From: Panicum virgatum
Taxonomy: Eukaryota > Streptophyta > Magnoliopsida > Poales > Poaceae
Assembly (NCBI RefSeq): GCF_016808335.1
Contig: NC_053147.1
Location: 20,136,913-20,200,912, forward strand
Length of the DNA stretch: 64,000 nt
Direction of reading: 5' to 3'
This document shows, piece by piece, positions 11,829-21,480 of the stretch (the first letter of the stretch is position 1; each line of letters starts with the position of its first letter). A model generated the notes under the pieces. The model saw nothing but the letters and a program-made list of their open reading frames with translations, did no database searches and had not been told where the DNA came from. A program made the position numbers and the translations under genes.

Positions 11829-13541
11829 CCAAGTGGACAGGTTAGCTCAAAATCTGGTCCTGTTGCACAATCATCTCTGATCCGACAGTCCCGCAACCAC
11901 ATGCTGGCTTCATGGGAGTAGGGACGAGATCACATCCAAGGATCATTGCTTTGTTACTATTATTAGAGCCCGGAATTAATGAATCCAAGGGCGTAGCTCA
12001 GTCTTGGATACCCTAGATGCGGAATCGTAATGATAAGCATGCCTATGCAGCTCGTGTTAGTGTTAATGGCGAGCACTGCATCTGTATTATTAACCTCGCC
12101 CTGTACATAGAGAGCACCCTATGGGCCGTCTCTGTCGTGTAAACCTACCACTCTGTCTATCTGAACTTGATTGCCTCCTGGTCCATTTCATACGAGCAAT
12201 AATTCAGATCTGAATCTTTGGTCACGATGAGGATTGCTAACAGTGTGCACTCGTGATTGCGGTCGTGATATTCCGTCGGCAAGGCGATCGCGGTCTGTCG
12301 GTTCTGTTCTGGGTCTGATCCTTCGGTTCTTTCATTTGAAGTCTACAGCAGTAGCAGTCTGCGTTGTTTTGGACACGGCGCCATGGGATGCCGGCATGCC
12401 GCGGCCTGGTCGCTGCGGCGCCAGGCCCTGCGGCAGTGGCGAGTGGGCGCGCCGCGGCGGCTGACGGGCGGGCGGGCGGGCGGCGCTCGTGGTGTGCCAT
12501 CGGCGTGCCCCCCCCCCCCCCCCCCTCGTGACGGCGAGACCGCGCGGTCAGAGTCAGGTGGGCGCGGCGGGAGCGACGGGACGGGCACCACGCCGCTGCT
12601 CTCCCTCTCCGCCTTTCGGCGGAGGCCGCCCGGCTGCCGGGCCGATTCCGGCAACCGGCGCCGCCTCTCCCTCTCACGTCCCGGAGCGCGAAGCGACCGG
12701 GCAGGGGGCGGGGGCGGGGGCGGGGGCGGCCGTTGCATTGCAACCCCGCTCCGCGTGTCTCGCGCGCGCATGTTGCCGCCGCCCATCCGCGGCCGCGTGA
12801 GCATCCGTCTCTCTTTCCTAACTAAACCCGGGTCGGCGAGCGATATGGAGCCCATGTGATCCGGGGGCGGACCGCGGCGGCCGCGCCGGTGCGCGTCACG
12901 CGCCACCAAATCCGCACCAGACGACGGCGCCCGCGGCCAAGCCAAACCAGATAAGGAGGAGACGACCAGGCGCCGGGCACCCGACCGGTCGCGCACGCAC
13001 ATGGGCCGGACACGGACACGCACACGCCCAGATGCAACCGAGCAAGCAGAGCTCCGGCCAGCCGAAAACCGCGGCCGCGTTCGCCACCGGCCGTTGTGGT
13101 CTGCTCCCAGATGGCAATGCCGCGCCGCTGTCCGTCCGGCCGCAGCGTCCGCCGCGCGCGCGTCACCGGCCGATGGCACGTCGCCGTCCGGCCGTCCGGA
13201 GGAACTCTGCTTAGCTTGTTGACGGACAAAATTAAGGGCCTGTTTCGTGTCGGATCACTCACTTGCCGCGCGAGAAAAAGAAAAAGCGTGCTTTGATTAC
13301 GTCCGGGATCTCGAGCGCGATGGGGACGTGGCGACGTAGAATGCCCCTCCTCTCGGCTTTCCTCGCGGCATTGGCGCCATGTGCGGTGTCCGCATCACGG
13401 CATTAGGCATCGTTTTTTTTTTTGGCATCCGCTGTTCGGGAAACAAGCTAAGGTTTCTGAAAGCTGAGCTGATGTGAGGTGGGGCTGATTGTTTCCAACG
13501 AACAGCTCGATCAGCGTTACAGCTTTCAGATGCTGTAAGTA
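11829..13541. other. 3' UTR of the BSD gene, then GC-rich intergenic DNA
   Basis: The first 350-400 bases are the likely 3' UTR; AATAAT near 12199 could serve as a poly(A) signal. From about 12240 to 13300 the DNA is extremely GC- and CpG-rich and gives long frames on both strands with no domain. I call no gene here. Confidence 0.5.
12508..12728. repeat. C18 tract and (GGGGGC)4 tract
   Basis: An uninterrupted run of 18 C lies at 12508-12525. At 12704-12728 the unit GGGGGC repeats four times. Both satisfy the sequence rule for G-quadruplexes, on the minus and plus strands respectively. Confidence 0.85.
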
Positions 13542-13549
13542 GTAGAAAC

Positions 13550-13803
13550 TAGATCTGCTCATCCTTCGGGTCGGATTGGATTCAGGTCGGATCATTTGGG
13601 TTTCGGGCAAAAAATGTTAGTTTGTGCCTATTCCATGATATGGTCGGGTCGGGTTGGTCCTCATTTTTGTATGTAGTTTTTTTGGATTGGATCGAATTTT
13701 CTTTAAGTTTCGAGTCAAATATCTCAGTCCGCACCTGACCCGTCACTTGATCGGGTCAGATTTTTTCGAACGGGTTGGGTCGGGTGGCCCGTGATCAGAT
13801 CTG
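13550..13803. mobile_element. hAT-type MITE (254 bp)
   Basis: The ends read TAGATCTGCTCAT and, reversed, CAGATCTGATCAC, a T/C-AG hAT-style inverted repeat. The 8-bp direct repeat GTAGAAAC flanks it at 13542-13549 and 13804-13811. Internally it carries repeated GGGTCGGGTTGG and GGGTCGGATTGG motifs. It has no coding capacity. Confidence 0.85.
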
Positions 13804-13811
13804 GTAGAAAC

Positions 13812-14647
13812 TGAATTCTCGTCAGGAAGTGCGGCCGAACTTTCAGTTGGTCCGAACTCGGAGCTGAGGTTTTTCCTCCAACAGACGGGACCTCCCAGTC
13901 ACATGTCCAGAACCCGACGGCCAGGCCTTGTGAAAAGGCCGAAGGAAAAACCAACAGAGCTGCTGGTCCTCAGAAACCACTCACAAAATCCATCGGTGTG
14001 CATTCCTCACTTGACAGCAACTACTTCTACTTCTGGATGCCAGACCGCCAATTGGAAGGTTAGGAGAGCAAGCGCCATCAGGCGGCAGGCCAAACGAGCT
14101 TACTCCTAGACTCCTAGTGGCTAGCATTTCCCAATTTGCTTTGCTTCCACATGGATTGCTGCAAGCAGGAGGGACACACTCATGGATCGCTGTCCTTTTC
14201 AGGGATTGGGACACGAATCACACAAACAAGCATATCCCTGCCAAATGCACATGATGAGGACAAGGACGGCTTGTAGCAAAGATGGAACACGGCCCCCGGG
14301 CTCCAATTGTGACCCATACCAGTACCCCTTCTCAGCTTGCAAGCATGATACATGATGGTGATGTAACGGGTGAGTAATTCTATCTATATCACATTTCCTA
14401 GAAAAACGACTGAACTATATGCAGGTCATGTGTCTCAACAATCATGGTAATTGATTGATTGATCAAATACATGGTAACCACAAGTATTATCTTCATTTGA
14501 AGGTAAAGTCTGTCAAGAAAGAAAGAAAGAAAGAAAGAACCCATCTAGGCACAGAAATATTCTTACAAAAGAATCGAGACCTGAAAGAATAAAAGCATCT
14601 CACAGGCTAATCCAAACTATACCTATCTACAGCTCCACATTTCAGTA
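13812..14647. other. Intergenic, with a (GAAA)n microsatellite
   Basis: No gene is seen. A GAAA microsatellite lies at 14516-14539. The stretch is the distal 3' flank of the CSLC gene. Confidence 0.5.
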
Positions 14648-14739
14648 TCTCTGGTGAATCTTTTTTTCAAGTAAATCTCTGGTGAATCTTTTTTTCAAGT
14701 AAATCTCTGGTGAATCTCAAGTAAATCTCTGGTGAATCT
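14648..14739. repeat. Short tandem repeat near the CSLC 3' end
   Basis: Four copies of TCTCTGGTGAATC start at 14648, 14676, 14704 and 14726. The spacing is 28, 28 and then 22 bases, the last change from loss of a T-run. It lies 150-240 bases past the CSLC stop codon, so it may be in the 3' UTR. Confidence 0.85.
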
Positions 14740-14889
14740 CGACCCCTGGAATAGGGGACCAGAGCTTCCTCGTGTAAGCATCAGAGAGTGCGACGCCCTT
14801 CCCTTTACACAGAGCCGCTTAGGTGCTTGCAAAGATTTCTTCAGACAAAAAAAAAAGAGAGAAAGAACCCATTATACTCCTTATTTCTG

Positions 14890-17800
14890 TCACTCCACTT
14901 GCTCGCCGATCAGGTCGAGACCGACGACCAAGAATGAGACCCCTTGGAACAGGAGGAAGTAGAAATGGATGCCCTGGGCGGACAGCAAGCTGCGGGCGGC
15001 TGCTGTTAGCAGAAGGAAGGACAGTGCGAGTTCCTTCCTGTAGATCCTATTGTGCTTCTTCTTTGCGTCCTTTTTGGGATTTGACTCCTCCTTTGTTAGC
15101 GCATCAAGATTGGGTGCAGAACCTACTCTTTGTTGCTTAGAGTGCTTCTCAACGAGGGCAACGAGGTCACCCTCAGAAGAACGACCTGATTTCTTGGTGA
15201 CAACCCACTCGTAGGCACTCCCGAGCTGGAACAGGCCAGAAATCATGGCACCGAACTTGGTTACTGACATGGTGTTCTCAAACAGAAGGTACGGAACAAT
15301 GAACGGGAAGGATTTGGGGGCTGGGAGGATGTTTAGGATGGACATTGTAGCTGGAATGTAGCATACTACCCATGCGGGGAGTTCAGCTTCAGGAACAAAC
15401 ATTGTCATGGGAAGGATGACACAGAAAAGAGTGAACGAATAGAATGGTAGGATGAGCTTCCGGAGGAGGAAGAAAAGGAAAATGAGATTGAACTTCTTCC
15501 AGAATCCAATCTGCAGTAGAAAGTAAGCGGCAACATCAGGCCAACTATGCAAGTGCACTCAGAAATTGTGGTAGATTAAAAAAAACGATTTAATTGAATT
15601 GAAAAAAATGCATCAGATTAACATATCAACTATTTCAAAGATCAGGTTCTAGTTCAATGTTTTCGTTTTTGCAAAATTATGTAGTTGATGCTTCACACAA
15701 ATGACACAATTACTTCATAAGGTGACATATTCCTATGAAACCAAAGAATATAAAGCAAAAGGGCCCTAGCAAACAGGCTACATTTTGGCTGGGCATGCTT
15801 AATACTTTTGCCAGACAGTTTAGCTTTCACAGTCATGCTTGCCGAATGTGCCATACCTTAGATTTGATTATGTCCACAAAGCACAGCCTAAACAATTGCA
15901 TGGGACCTGAGTGCCACCGGTGTTGCTGCTTTCTGTAAGCTTCATAGGATTCTGGCAACTCGCATTGACACTAAAAGAGAAGTTAGACAGGTTAGTTGTC
16001 ATGCCTTTACATCAGAAATATTGTGTTAAGAAACAGAGAAAATTGTGCCAATACCTCAACATCATTTAGGTAGACAAACTTCCATCCCTTAAGATGTGCT
16101 CGGACAGCTATGTCCATATCCTCCACTGTTGTCCTCTCCATCCATCCTCCAGAATCCTCAAGTGCCTTAATTCTCCACACTCCCGCAGTGCCGTTAAACC
16201 CGAAAAAGTTGAGAAACGCACCATTCACCTGCTGCTCCACCTCAAAGTGGAAGCAAAGATTTATGCTCTGAAGTCTGGTCAGCAAGTTCTCATCCTTGTT
16301 TACAAAAGACCATCTTGCCTGAACCAACCCCACATCATCCTTTCCCTGGAAGTTGCACAATAGAAGTGTCAGAAAACAAAACTAATTGGGCTAGTTGACA
16401 AGTAGAGCGGCTAGCATTGTTCAATTGAGCCAAACCTTGAAATGGGGCACGGTGTGCTTCAGGAAGTCCGCTTGTGGTTGGAAATCAGCATCAAAGATGA
16501 CAACAAACTCATAATCTTTCACATAACTGCAGTTCATGGCTGATTTTAGGTTTCCAGCCTTATAGCCATCCCGGATTACCCGGTGCCGGTATATTATGCG
16601 CACACCCTCCCGCTGCCATTTCTCCACTTCCTCCTTGATAAGTGCTGAAGTGGTAGCATCATCAGAATCATCGAGCACTTGGACAAGGAAGTTTGACCTT
16701 GGCCAGTCCAGGCTGCAAACTGCACCGATGGACTGCTGGTACACCTGCAACATTCAAATTATAGATGTTAACTGAATTGAACTGATGTTTTCGAGAGAAA
16801 GTGTGATTGTGCGTAAAGACGGATTATATCTTAGATCGCTTGTCATACTCAAGGTTTTGTGAAGCTGTGATTTATGCTAAAGTTTGACATTCACTCATTA
16901 GCATTCCCAATTATTAACTGTTCGGTGACAACATGCACACCGAGATTTGGATACCAAGAAACGAAGTGTGCTTCCCTGCTTCTGAAGTACGAATACCAAC
17001 CAAAAAAATCTAAAGATTACAATGAAGAAATTAATTTCTGCACTCTAAGGTGCCAATTAGTTAATGACCAAAGCAACTTTAAACTCCAGAAAGCACAAAA
17101 AACGGTGATTGGAGACTTAAGTCAAAGATCCAGACCAATGTATCTCCTCCACTCTATTTGTGCTTGGTTGACTAGAGCTAGGAGACAGGAGTCACTAATA
17201 AGCCCCAAATTGCAGCTCGAAAACCGAATCTTTTTATCCCAAAATTCCACCTTGAGCACGCACGAGCAAGAACCAAAGGAACTATGGAAGGGGAAGGGCG
17301 ATTAAGGGTCGCTTTGACCTTACCTCCCTCTCATTGCACATGGGCATCTGCACGAGCACCATGGGGAAGTCCTCGACGCCGGCTTCGAAGTCCTCCTTGC
17401 CGGCCGCCAGCGGCACGGGCTTGATTCCCTTGAGCTTGATCCAGAAGCAGCCCAGGCAAAGGACAAGGCGGTCGACGCTCTGGATCAAGAAGAGGACGAC
17501 GCAGGCGCTGGTGAGGAACTGCAGCGGCGGCGCGAGGTAGTCGAGGCGGGTGCGCATCCAGCCCGCGTAGGCAGCGGCGAAGAGCCCGTCGACGGCGAGG
17601 AGCCCCTCGCCCACGTCGAGGTGCCACCCCTGGAGGTACGCCGCCACCTCGACGGCGAGCAGCAGCAGGGACAGCACGAGGAACACCCGGATGCAGCCGT
17701 AGAAGCCCGTGCGCAGCGCGGTGTTCTCCCCGGGCGCGGCGTCGGAGTCCGTCCGCCCCGCCGCCACCCTCCGGCGCGCGGCGACCGCGACGGCGAGCGC

Positions 17801-18046
17801 GGCGGAGGCCGCCCCCGTGAGCCGGCCCGCGGCGCGGTGCGCCTTGAGGAGCAGCACCCACGTGATCTGGCGCGCGTTCTTGCCCCGCCCGGCCTTGCCC
17901 CCGCCGCCGCCCGCCGGCGAGCCCGGCGCCACCTCCGACGCGGAGACCTCGGAGATGGACCAGTTGGGGTTGTCCATCTTCACCACCACCGGCGTCCCGC
18001 CGCCGCCATTGGCCCTCGCGTCCTTCCCCCACCACGACGGCGCCAT
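14890..18046 (-). CDS. CSLC: Cellulose synthase-like C (xyloglucan glucan synthase)
   Basis: Five exons, all phase 0, GT-AG: 18046-17324, 16744-16436, 16345-16055, 15970-15857 and 15510-14890, giving 685 residues, the usual CSLC length. Family 2 glycosyltransferase marks are complete: LDDSDD (about 266), DAD (326-328), the TVED motif (419-420) and QQHRW (456-460). Hydrophobic spans lie near residues 110-130 and 180-215 before the catalytic loop, and four or more follow it in exon 5. CSLC proteins polymerise the beta-1,4-glucan backbone of xyloglucan from UDP-glucose in Golgi membranes. The start is the ATG opening [11 protein letters not shown], as in other grass CSLCs; an in-frame GTG 12 bases upstream is not used. 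The N-terminal [20 protein letters not shown] block is typical. Synteny memory suggests the CSLC10 member, but that is an inference. Exon 1 is very GC-rich, later exons less so: the usual grass gradient. No lesion seen. Confidence 0.95.
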
Positions 18047-18886
18047 TGGCCCGGCCACAGCACCACCACGACCCCCCTCTCCTTCACACAGCTGTCACAG
18101 CCGCACACGAACCCAGGCACGCAGCGACGACCCGAGCTCTCCTCCTCCTCCCTCACCTACTCATCAAGAACGGCCTTAATAGCCGGAAGACGACCACCAC
18201 CGCGGCAGGCCAGCCAACATATGTCGCGCGCCCAGACACAAGAGAGAGAAGGGAGAGAGAGAGAGAGAGCGGAAGAACAGCTCACCACGTCGGTCTAGTA
18301 TTTATTCGCAGGCCGCCCCTCCCTGTCCCCGTCTCTCGCCACCGTCGCCGTCGACTAAAAAAAGCCGCCCTTTTCGCTCTCCCCCTCCGCCCCGTCCGAG
18401 ACACACCCCACCAGACCACCACCGCCGCGTAAACCGAGTGGAGTGGTTAAAAGCAGCGGGCAGCGGCTTCTGGCTGCTGCGCTGCCGGTGGAAACCGGAA
18501 GCGGCTGCTCTTTTCCAGTTTCCTTCCTCCTTGTTTTCAACCGCGCAGCGCGGCCGCGGTTGGGTCGGTCGGTTTGCCTGGTTCCTGCCGGGCTCCGGGC
18601 CTCTGACCGCGGCGCGTGGGCGTGCCGCCGAGTGGGCTCGCACGACGGTCTATTCGTTGCGTGCGGTTGCAGTAGCCTGGCGCCTGTCGGTGGCCGCCGG
18701 AGGCGCGCGCTCTGGTTCGGATCGGCTCCCACGCCGGCACAGCTCGCAGGAAGGAATATCCGGCGCGCCGTCAGCAGCTTCACTGCTCTAGTACTTGCTT
18801 GCCTGCTGCAGGCTGTAGCCTACTACTAGCACTCAACCAGTCACCAGTCAGATCAAAAGGGGTTTCTATTCATCGCATTAGAGCGA
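18047..18886 (-). promoter_or_regulatory. Upstream region of the CSLC gene
   Basis: Immediately upstream (minus strand) is a C-rich leader, then a GAGA-type purine/pyrimidine tract at 18241-18270 and CpG-rich DNA to about 18740. No clear TATA box is found. Frames here are composition artefacts. Confidence 0.45.
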
Positions 18887-19129
18887 GGCCTTGTTTAGTT
18901 GCGTAAAGATTTGGGTGTAAAATACTGTAGCACTTTCGTTTGTATTTGATAATTATTGTCCCGCCATGGGTTAACTAGGCTCAAAAGATTCGTCTCGCAA
19001 ATTACAATCTAACTGTGTAATTAGTTATTTTATTTAGCTACATTTAATACTTCATGCATGTGTTAAAACATTCGATGTGATGGGGAATCTTGTAAAGTTT
19101 TGGAATTTTGAAGGGAACTAAACAGGGCC
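18887..19129. mobile_element. Foldback MITE (GGCCTTGTTTAGTT family)
   Basis: The ends are GGCCTTGTTTAGTT and AACTAAACAGGGCC, inverted with one mismatch. Internally it has TTCGTCTCGCAAATTA, a core shared with the other MITEs at 40784, 48959 and 49988. The superfamily is uncertain (possibly PIF/Harbinger); no clear target duplication was found. Confidence 0.7.
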
Positions 19130-20305
19130 CAAGACTTATAAGCCAGCCGGCCGCCGGCTGCAAGGGAGACCTGGATAGTGGTGGGTCCTACGGTCTTGAC
19201 CAATGACAGCACGTGCATGTCCTCCCAGCCGGCTCAAGCGGGCGCCTGGCAGACCGCCGGCCTCCTTCTCTCTCATGGGACACATAGGCATTCAGCCGGC
19301 TCTCCGCCGATTAGAATACCTGCTCTTATTAGCCATGACGCTAATTATCAAAAGGGCCCTCCGCCTCCGGCCTCCGCCGCCACCCTCCACCGCCACCAAC
19401 GCTAATTAGCTCGGATCCACGCTCCCCCGCCCAATGCCTGGCCCATTGCACGTCTCCCCGCCGCTGCCCATAATCCGCCTCCGCCGCTGGGCTTCCCTGC
19501 CCCCCCTCCGTTCCTCTTCTAAGGCCGCCGGAGGCCACGGGACCAGCAACCCGAACCCCGAAGAGCCCTAACCCGGCTAAAGCTCGGCGGGGAAGATGAA
19601 CAAATGTCGCGGCGCGTTTCTGCCATAGCAAGACCAAAAACCGCGCACGTGATAAATAGAAAAGGCGGGTCAAAGACGCGTCCATCCCATTCACTAGCCA
19701 AGGCTCTGTAAATAAACAAATCTGACCAAAATGAAGCAACAGAACCGGCGTTAATCTCTCGTATCGACGAGGTGATACTGGATCACTACTGGTACAGAGA
19801 CATCAGGCACGGATGCAGTGCGGCACTATTGTGTGTATGTAGGGCATCAGGCATGGAAGGCTAGAGCAGGAGCGATGAGATGAGAGGGCTCGTCATCGGA
19901 AAGGACAAGGGGGGCGAGATTGGATCTACGGCGCGGCCGGAGTGGAGACAAGCTACCTGCTTGGTTGCATTAACAACGCCCCCATGATTACGGGCTTACG
20001 GCACGGGACAACAGCGGGAGTACGTACCTCCGGTGATCGATCGAATCCGGGCGCCCGGACAAAACTAGCATCCGCGAAAAAAAGATGGCAGCTCGGGAGA
20101 TCTCTCAGATTAGGGTTTGCCAGAGACAGCATGACATTAGTTTCAAAAAGAAAAAAAAAGAGACAGCATGACATCCGCCACTAACACTCTTGGTTATGCG
20201 GGGTGCCGAAGTGATTACTGGGGACAGGAGATCCACAGCAGCATCCCACCGGGCCACCGGGGTCACCCCTGAAGATCCCAACCGTGCGGCGCGTGCAGCC
20301 ACGCT
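19130..20305. other. Non-coding, no gene assigned
   Basis: CCGG-rich DNA with several short frames but no domain. It ends at the left edge of the large retrotransposon. Part (19135-19320) looks like a further degenerate repeat with GCCGGCTG motifs. Confidence 0.4.
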
Positions 20306-21118
20306 TGTTGGGATCTTAGCTTCTTAGATGCCCAGACTGGGAGCATGAACAGTATGAAAATGACAATGAAAGTAGAAACTAAATTCTCCAGTAATAGCCA
20401 GGAAAATTCAACCCTTTACACTGTGGAGAGACGGGGCTATTTATACCCCTAGCCTTCGGCCGAGTTTTCCTAACCTGCCCCCTTCCAACTCATTTACAGC
20501 TCACAACCGGTTTCAGGGTAAAATTATAAGGTTAGATGTGTACAACTCCGACATTCTCACGTATTCAGGTGTACAAACCCGACCTTCTCACGTATTCACG
20601 TTTTACACGCACGCTTGCACCAGGAGGAGGCCTTCGTTTCCTTCGGGGAGCTCCAGGGGTCTCGGCCCTGAAGGTTCCGTCAGCGAGCGATCAGCCGTCA
20701 CCTTCGTTCCCGAAGGCGATCACTTTTCCCGAAGGTCCCAGTCTTCGAATTTGCGCCTCTAAGCAACTGTTCGTCACTTTCGGCCGAACGAAGGCGGTAT
20801 CCTCCGTCACCGAAGGTCTTGGTCTTTGAGCTTGCGCTTTTGAGTGACTGTTCGTCACCTTCGGCCGAACGAAGGCGGTATCCTCCGTCACCGAAGGTCT
20901 TGGTCTTTAAGCTTGCACTTCTGGGCGGCCATTCGTCACCTTCGGCCACCCGAAGGAGACATCCTTCGTCTCCGAAGGTCTTGGTCTTTGAGCTTGCGCT
21001 TCTAAGTGACCATCTGACACCTTCGGGTATGCTTGCCTTCCTCTCGTTGGGGCCCTGCAAACGAGTTAGGGAGCATTTCCGAGGGTGAGGGCTTGACCCG
21101 AAGGTCCAATCCCCAACA
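20306..21118 (-). repeat. 3' LTR of the Tat element (left)
   Basis: It pairs with 35207-36023 with scattered substitutions and small indels. It has a TATA box on the minus strand (TATAAATA, 20438-20445) and about four sub-repeats of about 81 bp between 20735 and 21010, each with GTCTTGGTCTTT and CCTTCGGCC. Confidence 0.93.
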
Positions 21119-21332
21119 GTAGCCCCTCGAGGGCGAGGTCCGAAGCCGACGGTCCGAACCCGCGTTGAAGAAGAAGATTGCATGTAACCTTCGGGAAGCT
21201 CCTGAGGAAAAACGTCTCCCGAACCGTCAGCTGCAACGGTTGGTTTTGGTGGTGTACGTGTCGGGCTCCGATTACGCCGCTTGGGCGGCCGACTCCTCGA
21301 TTTTACCGTTGGTACTGTTGCTTTCCCTCGCC

Positions 21333-21339
21333 TATATAA
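21333..21339 (+). promoter_or_regulatory. TATA box for the extra ORF of the Tat element
   Basis: CCTATATAAGTGG lies 215 bases inside the left LTR and about 145 bases before the ATG at 21481. Its orientation is that of the extra ORF, opposite to gag-pol. It suggests the element carries a second promoter for this gene. A start near 21365 is expected. Confidence 0.6.
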
Positions 21340-21480
21340 GTGGAGGGGGAGTAAATCCTGTGCCCTCTCGAGCTTTGCTTACCTTCGGCGCTTTCCACTA
21401 TAAAGCGCTTCTTTCGAAGGTTCCGCTTTAGTGCGTGATCAAGCTGCTCATTTTTCTCAGTGTAAGTGGATTAGTGGTTC

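Noticed and set aside
12237..13262. Several frames of 100-278 codons
   Set aside because: CpG-rich DNA with C18 and GGGGGC tracts; translations are low complexity with no conserved motif.
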